DNA from: Mesoplasma seiffertii ATCC 49495
GTDB taxonomy: Bacteria; Bacillota_I; Bacilli_A; Mycoplasmatales; Mycoplasmataceae
Direction of reading: 5' to 3'
Length of the DNA stretch: 64,000 nt
NCBI RefSeq assembly: GCF_000518725.1
Contig: NZ_KI912486.1
Span: 64,916-128,915 of the forward strand
In this document: in pieces, positions 35,813 to 46,387 of the stretch
Numbering within the stretch: position 1 is the stretch's first letter
Layout: each line of letters begins with the position of its first letter
Position numbers and translations under genes: made by a program
Notes under the pieces: generated by a model
Seen by the model: only the letters and a program-made list of their open reading frames with translations
What the model was told of the DNA's origin: nothing
The model's database searches: none

Positions 35813-36675
35813 CTAATTTGCATCCGGCACATTTATAACATCAATTTCAATTTGTTTTTTAAATTTTTTATTTTCTACAGTTACATCATTAGCAAAAACA
35901 TACTTTGGTTTAAGTGTAACTGTAATAGAAATTTTCGCTTTCTGCGAAGCAAATGAATCACTTGCCTCATTTTCTGGAACATTTGCTTCAACTTCAGTTC
36001 CTTCTAGACTTCAATTTTCATTAATATCTCCAATAGCGTTAGGGACATCATCATAAACTTGATCTGTAATTTTTTTTATTTCATCATCTAGCTGTTTTTG
36101 TGTTATTTCTACTTCTTGCAATTCTGGAATTTCGATTTCTTTAGTCCCATTAATTATTTTTGATTGCTCGCTTGCAGAAATAATAATATTCCCTTTGCTT
36201 TGTAAAGTCGCCTTTGTAACTTTAATATCAAAGTCTTCTAATGTTACATCACTCAAACCTTCAACTTCATGCAATGCTCTTAAAACATCTTCTTTTACAG
36301 TATTATTTGTTGCAGTAAAATTTTTTAAAGTAATTGTATTTAAATCAATTAATTCTTTTTGTTTTTCAAATTTGACCACTAAATTCTCAGGAGTTAAATA
36401 TCCCTTTTTAGCAATAAATGCTATTTGAATTTGATCATTATCTAATATCGATACTTCTATCTTTTCAATTCCTTCAGGCAATTTATCAATATCTTCAATC
36501 GCTATTTTTGCCTGCTCAATTGTCTCATGTGCTCCTTGTGCTTGCTTATTCACAAGAGCCTCAAATTCAGATATATCAATTGCTTTATCCTTACTTGGAT
36601 TCCCACATGCAACTGCTGTTGCTCCAATAGATACAGTTAATCCAACCGCACCTAGTAATGCTAATAGTTTCTCAT
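35813..36675 (-). pseudogene. Lipoprotein with a one-base frameshift at its third codon
   Basis: A complete lipoprotein leader is visible (KLLALLGAVGLT, then ATAVAC as lipobox), followed by about 250 hydrophilic residues with repeated K-x-V/I and D-I/V-T segments. It is not in frame with any start codon. A ribosome-binding site (AAAGGAAG) and ATG at 36675 are correctly placed, but the start reads ATG AGA AAC TAT TAG. One extra A would give M-R-K-L-L in frame, and the span 35813-36675 is one base short of a whole number of codons. A GTG at 36553 could start a leaderless product. TGA near 36008 is Trp. Phase variation or a sequencing error are alternatives to decay. Confidence 0.7.
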
Positions 36676-36752
36676 TTTCTTCCTTTTCATTTTATTTTAC
36701 TTATATACTTTATTTACTCATATTTGCTTAGAAAAAACATACACAAAGTAAA

Positions 36753-38279
36753 TTATTTAAGTCTTTGAAACAAAATTTTCTTAGATCCCAGTTTTTTAAA
36801 CTCAAGATTTGTGAATGTTTTTAAACTTTCAAAACTCAACTCAACATTTTCCAATCCACATTGTTCAATCATATCTTCATAGTTTTCAACTAAGACTGGT
36901 TTCAATAAGTATGAAATGATTGAAATACAACGTTGCAATGTCATAAGAACTGTTGTTAATTCCTTAGTATTTCCTTCTTTATCTAAATTTCATGGAGTAG
37001 TTTCTTCAATGTATTTATTACATGCAGCACTTAAATCTAATACGACTCTCATTGCAGCACTTATTTTATATTGATCCATTAATGTTTGATATTGATTAAT
37101 TGATTCATTAGCTAAATTAATCATTGTTAGATCAACATCATTAATATTTCCCTCAATATAACCTTGGAAATATTTAGTAATCATATTATTTGTTCGGGAA
37201 ATTAAATTTCCCACATTATTTGCCAAATGAGCATTATATGATTCCTTAAATAAATCAATTGTGAAGTTTCCGTCTTTTTCAGTCGGAAGTTCATAGGAAA
37301 TGTAGAAACGTAACCCATCAGCTCCGAATTCATCAATTACTTCAAGAGGGTCAATTACATTACCCAATGATTTTGACATTTTTGTACTATTGCTTAAAAT
37401 TCATCCGTGTCCTAATAAATGAGATGGTTGACGTAAGTTTAAGGCTTCTAAAATTATTGGTCAATAAATTGCGTGAAAACGAATGATTTCTTTTCCTGCA
37501 AGCTGTAAAATCTCTGTTTCAGGATCAGCTCAAAATTTGATAAATAGTTCGTCATCTTCTTGCAGGTAACCTAAAGCAGTAATATAGTTTGTCAAAGCGT
37601 CTAATCACACATAAACAACATGCTTGGGATCTTCGTTAATTGGAATTCCTCATTTGAAAGATATTCTTGTGACCGAAAGGTCTTTAAGCCCCGGATCAAC
37701 AAAGTTTTTTAACATTTCTGTGCGACGATAATCGGGAATTAAAAATTCACTTTCTAAAATAGTTTCAATAAAAGTTTGAAACTGAGATGTCTTTAAAAAA
37801 TAAGTATCTTCTTTAATTAATTCTGGTTTATTATTTGATATTTTGCAATTTCCTTGCTCATCGATTTGATCTGTGTTTAAAAACTCTTCACATGAAATAC
37901 AATAAAGACCCTCATAAGCTCCCTTATAAATTAAACCTTTTTCAAATAAAAATGAGAAAATTTTTTTTACAGTTTGTTCATGATAATGATCTGTTGTTCT
38001 AATAAACTTAGAATAATCAATACGCAACTTAGTTCATAAATTTTTAAAGTTCTCAATTTTGTCTTCTAAATAGGCCATTGGTTCTAAGCCCGCTTCTTTA
38101 GCTTTTGTTTCAATTTTTTGGCCATGTTCATCTGAACCAGTTAAAAAAAATGTCTCATAACCTTGCATATCTTTATAACGTTTAAGGACGTCTGCCAATG
38201 TTGTTGTATATGCATGACCTAAATGTAATTTACCACTTGGGTAATAAATTGGTGTTGTTACATAAAATTTTTTGGGCAT
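36753..38279 (-). CDS. metG: Methionine--tRNA ligase
   Basis: This class I synthetase charges methionine. The 508-residue protein has HLGH at 19-22, the zinc-knuckle region CISC (only one Cys pair), and KMSKSLGN. The anticodon-binding domain follows, and there is no C-terminal tRNA-binding extension of the EMAP type. TGA reads as Trp at several sites, including the WKLN-like segments before the final domain. It has its own upstream terminator from the neighbouring gene at 38324. Confidence 0.95.
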
Positions 38280-38323
38280 ATATGATACCCCCTTCTACAT
38301 TAAAAATATTTTACCATTTAAAA

Positions 38324-38346
38324 TAAAAAAAGACCTAAGTCTTTTA
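38324..38346 (-). terminator. Terminator overlapping the end of the small membrane-protein gene
   Basis: AAAAGAC and GTCTTTT pair across a 5-base loop and are followed on the minus strand by seven T. Confidence 0.72.
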
Positions 38347-38580
38347 CTTACTAGTAATTTTTTTGAGTCAATCCAAAAATATTGGGCTTACAATTCCAGT
38401 AGATTGTAGAATCGCTCAAACTGATAAGGCAAGAACTAACAAAATCACAACTGCTGACAAACCTGACAGAATAAACTTGACAAATGGTATTCTTTTAAAC
38501 ATATACATAAGCAAGAAAGAAGCGCCTAAAATCAAACCGACAATTCCTGCAACAAGTAGTATTTTTTCTTCATAGTTCAT
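38344..38580 (-). CDS. Small two-helix membrane protein, function unknown
   Basis: A 78-residue protein has two hydrophobic helices (about residues 7-27 and 34-58) joined by a basic turn (MFKRIPFVK), and a basic tail DWLKKITSK. TGA is Trp in VWAIL and DWL. A GGAGGA site precedes the ATG. I recognise no family. Confidence 0.65.
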
Positions 38581-38642
38581 GTTTTTATCCTCCTAAAATA
38601 GATTATATTTTAAAAAAATGTATTTAATTAAGAAAAATAAAC

Positions 38643-38667
38643 AAAAAAAGATGGATAAACCATCTTT
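38643..38667 (-). terminator. Terminator after pth
   Basis: AAAGATGG and CCATCTTT pair across 5 bases and are followed on the minus strand by seven T. It lies 13 bases after the pth stop. Confidence 0.8.
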
Positions 38668-38679
38668 AGTGAATTTTAC

Positions 38680-39252
38680 TTATTTATACAGTGAATTGTA
38701 CTTAGTCATTACCGTCTTGAAGTCTTGCTCATTATGTCATTCTAGAATAAATTCTAAGCTTTTAGAAATACTTAACTTAATATCTTCTAATTCTTGTTCA
38801 TTAAATTTTGACAAAACTCAATCAACAATTTGTCATCCTGGCTCAGGATTTCCAACACCAATTCGAAAACGTTTAAAATTTTCTCCATTTAAATATTGAA
38901 TAATTGACTTTATACCATTATGTCCGGCAGCAGAACCTTGAATTTTAAATTGATTCTTAGCAACAGGGAAGTCCTTTTCATCATGAAAAATAATTACATC
39001 ATCTTTTGATATTTTGTAATAATCCATCAACTCTCTTACGGCTATTCCTGACTTATTCATATAAGTTTGTGGTTTAGCAAATAAAACTTTCTCTCCCTTA
39101 ATAGTCGAAAAGAATACTTCAGCATGATGCTCATTTTTTTGAGTTGTAAATCCATATTTTTCTAAAAACAAATCAATCGCAATTCAACCAGCATTGTGGC
39201 GTGTTTTGACGTATTCTTTGCCTGGATTACCTAATCCCACAACCAATTTCAT
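38680..39252 (-). CDS. pth: Peptidyl-tRNA hydrolase
   Basis: Pth frees tRNAs from stalled peptidyl-tRNA. The 190-residue protein starts with the family's VVGLGNPGKEY, has the catalytic His in TRHNAGW, and keeps FAKPQTYMNKSG and GSAAGHNGIKSI. TGA is Trp at several sites near the C-terminus. It starts 2 bases after the prs stop codon, so the two form an operon. Confidence 0.95.
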
Positions 39253-39254
39253 AA

Positions 39255-40289
39255 TTAGTTATTTCTCACGTATTCTTCGGTTTTATCTAGAATCGCTTGT
39301 TTCTTTTGATTATAGACATTAGTTAATGACTCATGATTTACTGAAGCTTGAATCATATCAGCAATTAAATGAGCTACAGAAATAATTTTTAGCCCTTTAA
39401 ATTTTCGGTCTTCAGGAATATTTATTGTATTTGTAACCACAACTTGATCTACATAACCCGCAGCAATTGCTTCTTCCATACGATTTTTAGCTGGTCCATT
39501 AAATAGACCATGACAAGCAAAAATATAAACTTTTTTGGCTCCATTTTCTTTCAAAGCCTTTGCAGCATTAATAATTGTTCCACCAGTATCGATCATATCG
39601 TCAACAATAAAACATGTTTTGCCTTCGATATCTCCTAAAACAAATTCAACTTCAGCCTTATTTGGTTCAGGACGACGTTTTGCAATAACAGCAATTCCGT
39701 TAGTCATTGCTCCTGTGTAAGAATCAACTTTATGAACACGAGTTAATCCCCCATGATCTGGTGAAACTAAAATACATTCGTTTCTATCAAATTTATTAGC
39801 AATAATTGTATCGATAATTTCATTTGCCAAAATTTGTGATGTTTGAAAGTTATCCATAGGAATGTCGAAAAATCCCATTGACTGTTGAGAATGAATATCC
39901 ACTGTAATTACTCGATCTGCTCCTGCTTTTGTTAACAAATCAGCGACTAATTTAGCAGTGATTGGTTGACGTCCTTTCGCTTTACGATCTTGTCTTGCAT
40001 ATCCAAAATAAGGAATAACCACGTTAATTTTTTCAGCACTTCCACGTTTAAATGCATCAATTGCAATTAAAAGCTCCATAATATTGTCATTAACTGGTGT
40101 TGATGTTGATTGAATTACATAAATTTCTTTTCCACGAACTGAATCTAAAGCTTCTACAAGCATCTCCCCATCTGCAAATGTTACTGTTTGTACTCTTTGT
40201 TGTTGAATCCCTAAAGCCTCACATACCTCATTTGTCAAACGTTGATTTGAACTTAACCCAAAAATACTTATTTCATTTTTACTATTCAT
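39255..40289 (-). CDS. prs: Ribose-phosphate pyrophosphokinase
   Basis: Prs makes PRPP from ribose 5-phosphate and ATP for nucleotide and NAD salvage. The 344-residue protein has the catalytic loop DRKAKGRQPITAK and the PRPP-binding motif FIVDDMIDTGGTI. I start it at ATG 40289, which follows an AAAGGGG site; an upstream start at 40325 has none. Length and motifs are normal. It is co-transcribed with pth. Confidence 0.95.
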   Translation of the reverse strand: MNSKNEISIFGLSSNQRLTNEVCEALGIQQQRVQTVTFADGEMLVEALDSVRGKEIYVIQSTSTPVNDNIMELLIAIDAFKRGSAEKINVVIPYFGYARQDRKAKGRQPITAKLVADLLTKAGADRVITVDIHSQQSMGFFDIPMDNFQTSQILANEIIDTIIANKFDRNECILVSPDHGGLTRVHKVDSYTGAMTNGIAVIAKRRPEPNKAEVEFVLGDIEGKTCFIVDDMIDTGGTIINAAKALKENGAKKVYIFACHGLFNGPAKNRMEEAIAAGYVDQVVVTNTINIPEDRKFKGLKIISVAHLIADMIQASVNHESLTNVYNQKKQAILDKTEEYVRNN

Positions 40290-40339
40290 TTTAAACCCCT
40301 TTAAATAAATAATAACATTAAACAAAATATACTTTATAT

Positions 40340-40386
40340 AAAAAAATCTATAAAGCCCTTATAAATAAAGAAACTTTTATAGATTT
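40340..40386 (-). terminator. Terminator after the 158-residue unknown gene
   Basis: On the minus strand AAATCTATAAAAG and CTTTATAGATTT pair across a long loop and are followed by seven T. Confidence 0.65.
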
Positions 40387-40418
40387 GTACTTTTACTTTT
40401 TAAATTTAAATTAATGTC

Positions 40419-40895
40419 TTAAATTTGACTTTCGGTTTTTTGTCTTTCAATTTCATTTTTTTTAGTTTTATCAATGTATTTTTTGAAATGAAGTGCGCTA
40501 GTGGGATCCGCAGTTTCTAAAAAAACTGTTTTTCATCAAGACAATTTAATTTTGATATAAATTCGTGATTTTAACTTTAAGTCTTGTTTTAAATTAATAT
40601 ATTTAAAATTGCTAAAATCAAAATTTCGATTATGTAATCTACGTTCTCCTGTTGAAATAGCCATGTGAATCTTATCTTCAGTTGCAACTAATAAAAAGTA
40701 TTTCGGAGTTAGCGATGAAGCAAATGATTTTGCCATTAAGGCTGTCTTACACTTTTCATCCTCAGGAACCAATTTTGATGCTAGCTCTCAGTAACGTTTA
40801 ATTGACAATGGCGACAAAGTATCATTACTTCATTTTGCTATTCTCAATTCCGTGATAACTCGCTTTGATCTTTTATATTTTATATCTTGTGCCAT
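40419..40895 (-). CDS. Conserved-looking soluble protein, function unknown
   Basis: A 158-residue basic protein is encoded, with no membrane segment or signal. The centre alternates short hydrophobic and charged stretches (SLTPKYFLLVATEDKIHMAI, then SRIYIKIKLSWWKTVFLE) that would form beta strands, and the end is a helix (SALHFKKYIDKTKK). The outline resembles a PH-like barrel, but I cannot name a family. TGA encodes Trp in the SWWK segment. A GGAAAC site precedes the ATG. Confidence 0.65.
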
Positions 40896-40929
40896 AGGTT
40901 TCCTTTTATTTTAATATTTATGCTTTGTC

Positions 40930-42825
40930 TTATTTTACACTTTGAGATTCTAAATACAAAGCATATGCAGCTTTAATATTTTCACTATCGTCTTTTGTGA
41001 CTAATTTTCCGTTAATTTTTGTGCGTTTATAAAATACATACAATAGCGGCGCAATTAAGACTGCAACAACTAAATCTGTTAGTCCCGAAAAGAAGAAAAA
41101 TCAAAACGCATCATTAGTTGCTTTTGAAACTGCAAAACCAATTCCGATCATTGGCAACAATATAGTCATCGTTCTTAGTGAAGTACATCAAGTAGCAACT
41201 TTACTACGTTTTGTCCCTTGAAATAACCCTAAAGAAATATAAGTTAGACAAGCAAGTGGATAAGTCATAAAGTTTACAAATTGGTATCAATAAAATGTTG
41301 TTCCATATCCAACGTGTTCAGATGGGAAGGCAAACATTGTTAACATTCATGGTCCTGCAATAATAATTAGTACAAAGATGAACATAAATCATCCAAACAT
41401 TAATCATGAAGATTTTTTTAGAATATCTAAAATTCGCTTATTATTTCCAGCTCCATAATTGAAAGCAATAATTGTTCTAACCCCTTGGTTTAATCCAATT
41501 ACTGCTGACAAAATAAATTCATTTCATGGTGTCATTGAAGAAATCAATTGTTGAACTATAGAAGTTCCCCCACTATCTTCGATACTTGGATAGCCTTCGG
41601 GAATTGGTAATTGAACAACAAGTGAAGTCGCCACATAGGCGTTTACGAAAACTGCAAAATAGATTACAAAGTTGGGGACTCCAGCTTTAATTGTTTCAGT
41701 GAAATTTCGGGGATTTAGAATATATAAGTCTCTAAACTTAAAATTTGAATATGTCACTTTTGAAAAGAACATCACGATTAAGCAATAAACAAGTTGATAA
41801 AAGTATGCCATAACTGTTCCCAATTGAGCTCCAGTTAACTCTCATCCTAAAACATCCATTGAAAAAATTGACACAGCACATTTAACTCCTAATGAACTAA
41901 TGGTCATGATCATGATGTGAATCATTTTTCCTTCGCTACGGACCATGTTCATACAAAAGTTAGCCATGAATAAAATTCAAATTCCATAAATTAATGGTTC
42001 AACATCTCTTCAAGCCAATTCTTCAATAACTAAATTTTTATGATCTCCCATTTGTGAACTAATTAATGCTTGACCTCAAGGGCGAAATGACACTGAAAAA
42101 AGTAGTGCTCCTACAAATAGTGAAACTAAGAAACTATAAGTTAGACCATTTCCTGAGATTTTTCCAAGTTGAGTTTTATTGCCACGCCCAAATTCAATAG
42201 CAAAAACCATTCCTGCTCCAATTGCCATAATTTGATTAAATGAATAAGCTAAGTTGTAAGTTTGAGCAGTATATTGGGTAGTAATATTGATATATTTTTT
42301 CATTAAATCTTCATTAATAGTTAAACTAGTAACTTCTTTAAGCTGGTCAAGTGTTGTTTGAGCTTGATCAGGTTTAAAATTTGAAATAATTTGTAAAACT
42401 TTATTATAATCTGCAGCATTTAACACACCAAACAGCTCTTTAACTGCTTGTTCTGGAGTATTCCCAATTTGTAAGAAATCTGCCAAAATACTATGATTTC
42501 CTTGGCCATCACCAATAATCATTAATTCGATATATTTTCAATTTTTAATTGCATGTGGTGTCGCAAATTGTAATGCTAATGATTTATCTAAAATATTATA
42601 AAGCCCTTGAACAAGCATTAAAATAACTGTTGGTAAGCAAAAGAAAATGATTGCTTTTCAAACGCTCGAATAACGTAACATAACTTCACGTTTAGTCATT
42701 GGTTCTATTAACTTTTGTTGCTTGTTTTCTAAAGAATCCTCAAGGTAATTCTTATCAGTAGAAGGTTTAGTAGAAGGTTTTTTAACTTCGAATAGTCAAT
42801 TTCAAAATTTATTGTTTACATTCAT
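40930..42825 (-). CDS. MATE-family efflux transporter
   Basis: A 631-residue membrane protein of the multidrug and toxic compound extrusion type. The membrane domain starts after a 50-residue charged cytoplasmic tail. The first helix (IIFFCLPTVILMLVQGLYNILDK) carries the family's P-x-x-x-x-x-x-x-Y-N-I-x-D pattern. The second half begins near PWNEFILSAVIGLNQGVRTIIAFNYGAGN, also typical. A hydrophilic insert of about 95 residues (about 95-190) separates helices 1 and 2, where ordinary MATE proteins have about 15 residues. TGA is Trp throughout. The substrate is unknown. Confidence 0.85.
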
Positions 42826-42866
42826 ACTATTTTTACCCCTAAACTCTATTATTTTATTATATACTT

Positions 42867-42894
42867 TTGAATATTCAAAAGAAAAATATATAAT
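42867..42894 (+). promoter_or_regulatory. Promoter of the ABC-F gene
   Basis: TTGAAT (42867-42872) and TATAAT (42889-42894) are 16 bases apart, about 60 bases upstream of the ABC-F start. Confidence 0.5.
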
Positions 42895-42954
42895 TAATAT
42901 TATGGAAAAATTTATTCTTATAAAAGAAAAATAATTTAGAAAGGAACCCAAATT

Positions 42955-44490
42955 ATGAGTATTGTTTTAATTGAAGGACTAACACACCAAAATGGTGGGA
43001 AAAAGTTATATCAAGATTCATCAATGCGAATTAACAAAGGCGAACATATTGCCTTATTAGGAGCAAATGGAACTGGAAAAACAACATTATTAAATATCAT
43101 TGCTGGAAAAATTGTTCCTGATCATGGAACTGTTGAACTACACCCTCGCTCAAAAATGGGTTATCTTGATCAACACCAGGATGTCGATATGACAATTATT
43201 GTTGAAGACTATCTAAAAGACACTTATAAAGAACTTTATGAAATTGAAGCCAAAATTCATAAAATTTATGAAGATATGGCAATCGAATACAACGAAGAGG
43301 ACCTTGTTAAAGCTTTAGCGATGCAAGAAGACTTAAGTTTACGTGGATTCGATACTATTGAAAAAGAAATTGGGAATTTAGTTTCAGGTTTGGGAATTAA
43401 CGCCGAAAACCTTAAAAAACAGTTAGGCCAATTGTCTGGAGGACAACGTGGAAAAGTCTTATTAGCAAAATTGCTTTTAAAACAAGATGATTTCATCTTA
43501 TTAGACGAGCCCACAAACTTTTTAGATATTGAACAAGTAGAATGACTAGCAAAGTTTTTACAACAATATGAAAATGCTTTTTTACTTGTATCTCACGACG
43601 AAGATTTTATTAACAAAACAGTCGATGTAATTTATGCAATTGAAAATATGGAAATTAACCGTTACGTTGGAAACTACGAAAAATACGTCGAACTTTCTGC
43701 TCAACGCGCCGAACAATATGATCGTGCTCGTGAATCTCAACAACAACAAATGGCTAAGCTGAAAGAATACGTGGCCAAAAATGCCGCTCGTGCTTCAACA
43801 GCTCGAAGTGCTCAATCTCGTCAAAAGCAACTTGATAAAATGGATGTTTTGGACGAGCGTCGTAAATTGGCAAAGCCCAAAATGTCTTTTAAATATAAAC
43901 GCCCAAATTCAGCAGTGATTGTTAAAGCTGAAAATTTGGAAATCGGTTATGGTTTTGCTTTAACCGAGCCATTAACATTTGAACTTCGTGAAGGACAAAA
44001 ATGTATTGTTAAAGGATATAACGGAATTGGGAAAACGACTTTCTTAAAAACTGTTGCTGGAGAAACACCAAAAGTTAGTGGAACTGTAATGGTTGGAAAT
44101 GGTGTGGAAACTGCTTTTTTCCATCAAGTTGAAGATAACAATGAAATGACTCCAATTGCTTATTTAATGAATCTTTATCCTCAAATGTTAGAAGGAGAAG
44201 TTCGTGCCACAATTGGAAAGTTTGGTGTTAAATCAGAATTAATGATGAACCCTATGAAATTACTTTCTGGGGGAGAGCAAACTAAAGTTAGACTAGCTGC
44301 ATTAAGTTTAGTACCTGCAAGTTTGTTAATCTTAGATGAGCCAACTAACCATATTGATGTCCTTGCAAAAGAAGCACTGTTAGAAGCAATTCAAGCTTTT
44401 GAAGGCACAGTTTTAATCACAACTCATGATATTAACTTTGAAACTAACTGAGCTGATAAAGTGTTAAATTTTGAAGATTTAGTAGAATAA
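42955..44490 (+). CDS. ABC-F family ATP-binding protein
   Basis: A 511-residue protein with two ABC ATPase domains and no membrane segment, so it belongs to the ABC-F class that acts on ribosomes (translation factors and antibiotic-protection proteins). Walker A sites are GANGTGKTT (36-44) and GYNGIGKTT, signatures LSGGQ and LSGGEQ, Walker B sites FILLDEPTN and LLILDEPTN. The linker between domains is rich in Q, R and K (SQRQKQLDKMD-like) and would form the two-helix P-site tRNA-interaction motif. TGA is Trp at three sites. An AAGGAAC site precedes the ATG. Confidence 0.9.
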
Positions 44491-44511
44491 TTGGTAAATA
44501 TAAAGATAAAG

Positions 44512-44550
44512 CAAGACAAATTTCTCATTTTGAGATAGTTTGTCTTGTTT
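44512..44550 (+). terminator. Terminator of the ABC-F gene
   Basis: CAAGACAAA and TTTGTCTTG form the outer stem and TCTCA/TGAGA the inner one, followed by a T-rich end, 22 bases after the stop codon. Confidence 0.78.
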
Positions 44551-45220
44551 TCACTTTGATGAAACCAAGTATCTTCTCGAAGAGAATTCCGCAGAGACAA
44601 TTTTGGAAATGTCAGAAGAAGATATTCTTCAAAAAATTGCAGAAAAAGTTTCTGGAATTGATATAAATGATTTGGAAACAGACCTTATGAGCAACAATTC
44701 AGCTAAGATTATTGCAAAAACTGATTCAGAAAAATACAAAAATACTGTGAATGTAATCTTCACAATAAAGGCAGAACTTAATAGCATTATTTCTAATGAA
44801 GATCGTTACTTAGGAATTTATGATCAAAATCCTACCGAAGAAGATATTAAAAAATACTTAATTAATAACGGTTATGATTTTATATGAAACGATGTAGAAA
44901 TTACTTTTAATAGCGATTCTCAAACAGCAACTGTAAAAGCAAAAGATAAAAGTATTTTATATTATGGATCTGTTGATTTTTCATACTTTGTACGTAAGGA
45001 TCTACAAGAAGTTATCACTTCAACAAATCTCGAAATTAGTGGTCCCCTGACAATAAATTCCTATTTAGAAGTTCTAAAAGAGCAAAATCCAGAACTTGAT
45101 ATAAACTCAATGACAATTATTGATATAACTCGTGATTATTCTCAAAAAGAAAGCCCTTATCGATATTCAGCTACAGTTGTGCCTACAAATAATAATGTTT
45201 ATTATGGAGCAAAAAAATAA
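44540..45220 (+). pseudogene. Surface-protein remnant lacking its 5' end
   Basis: About 226 codons are open (TGA as Trp) but have no ATG, ribosome-binding site or signal peptide, and the frame starts inside the preceding gene's terminator. The translation is hydrophilic and repetitive, with two units of the pattern 'leucine-rich helix, then a beta strand of the type V-N-V-I-F-T-I-K or V-E-I-T-F-N', as in mollicute lipoprotein repeats. It ends YYGAKK. A C-terminal membrane anchor from the same former gene may survive at 45280-45360 in another frame. Confidence 0.55.
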
Positions 45221-45279
45221 CCCTATTAACTAATGAAAAAAATAAATAACTTTCATAGCAAGACAAGAATAGCTTAGTA

Positions 45280-45360
45280 ATGATTAGTTTATCAATTTTA
45301 GCAGGAATCACAGTTGCAGGAATCACAATTGGTTTGGTATTTTTAAAGAAAAGAAAGTAG
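45280..45360 (+). pseudogene. Detached C-terminal membrane-anchor piece
   Basis: Twenty-six codons encode one hydrophobic helix followed by LKKRK, the usual shape of a C-terminal surface-protein anchor. It lies 60 bases after the surface-protein remnant, in a different frame. An extra A in the A7 run at about 45212-45218 would bring the two into one frame, still with stops between them. It is unlikely to be a gene on its own. Confidence 0.4.
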
Positions 45361-45369
45361 TGGAATAGT

Positions 45370-45699
45370 ATGAAAATAAATTTTAATAAAAAATATCGAA
45401 TTTGACTTTTGCCAATACTTTTTGCTCTTACAATTTTGTTAATTGTTATTTTAAAATTACTTAACCAATATTATTATGGAACTTCAAAATGATTTCTTTT
45501 AGTTGAAGATTATATAACAAGCGATCTACAGGAACAGTGATTCACTGGCCAAAACATCATTCAAACTTTCTTATTAGGACCAATAGGATTAAAATCAATA
45601 ATTTATTTTAATCTATAGCAAAATGAACTATTTATGATGCCCGTTTTTTGGGACTTTTTAATTAACTGATTATTGATTTTCGCATTACTATTTTTTTAA
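45370..45699 (+). pseudogene. Membrane half of a decayed membrane-anchored HU gene
   Basis: From ATG 45370 the frame encodes a basic start, a membrane helix, then a loop with LLGPIG, until a TAG at 45616. The same frame continues as Q-N-E-L-F-M-M-P and a second helix, and stops at TAA 45697 in a run of seven T. With one more T the frame would run straight into the HU-domain gene at 45807. The layout (helix, loop with G-P-x-G, helix, linker, HU) matches the intact protein at 17843-18865 (GPAG there). I read it as the 5' half of a broken paralogue. Confidence 0.65.
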
Positions 45700-45806
45700 T
45701 TATTACTATCAAAATACTAGTTTTCAATAGACTTTACAAAAGTCAGATAAAAGTTTCCAAATCTTATGTTCCTTTAAAATTAGTTGTAAATAATTTAAAT
45801 GAAGAA

Positions 45807-46241
45807 ATGGATAATCAAATAACCAATATTAGATATCGAAAAGAAACAAAAGTTGAACATAAAGTTATTAACAAAAAACATTATCAAAAAATAACAAAGC
45901 AAAATCTGCTGAAACACTTACATGAATCTTTTCCAAATGAAACTAAAAAATCTCTTAAATTGACATTTGAAAAAGTCTTTTCAATTTTTGAAGAAAAATT
46001 AAGCAAAAGAGAAGAAATTACAATTGCTAATTTCGGAAAACTAATGCTAATTAGAACAGATCCTCATGAAAAAATTAATCCTTTAACAGGAGAACCAGTT
46101 TTTGTTCCTGCGCAAAATACTATTAAGTTTAAAACATCAAAGTATTTGCGTGAAAAAATGACAAATACTAAATGAACTGGAAAGTATAAAGCCAAGCGTA
46201 AGGTTTTTAAAACTATAACAATTGAAGAAAAAGTCAAATAA
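45807..46241 (+). CDS. HU-family DNA-binding protein (C-terminal half of a broken paralogue)
   Basis: From ATG 45807 the gene encodes 144 residues: a basic lead of about 25, then an HU domain (about 26-123) with INPLTGEPVFVPAQ at the DNA-binding arm, then a 20-residue basic tail rich in K. The upstream frame is open back to 45666 without a start codon or good ribosome-binding site, and encodes a hydrophobic helix end that fits the membrane half at 45370-45699. Usual HU arms begin R-N-P; here the Arg is Ile. TGA at 46173 is Trp. It may still yield a soluble basic HU protein, but weakly. Confidence 0.6.
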
Positions 46242-46251
46242 ATACTTTAGA

Positions 46252-46294
46252 AAATGGGGAACCAAAAATGGTTCCCCATTTTTTTTTTTTTTTT
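46252..46294 (+). terminator. Strong terminator after the HU-domain gene
   Basis: AAATGGGGAACCA and TGGTTCCCCATTT pair across a 4-base loop, followed by a run of 16 T. Confidence 0.92.
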
Positions 46295-46387
46295 GGACCA
46301 AAGGAAAAAAATAAATTGATTCTACAGTTTAAAAGTTCAATTATTAAGGTGTAAAAAGAAGCGATCAAAAAAAGAAAGTGTAAAGAT

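Noticed and set aside
40290-40325. Upstream start for prs
   Set aside because: Adds residues not seen in the family and has no ribosome-binding site; ATG 40289 has one.
46279-46294. Run of 16 T as a possible variable repeat
   Set aside because: It follows a perfect hairpin and is simply the tail of a terminator, although its exact length may be uncertain in sequencing.
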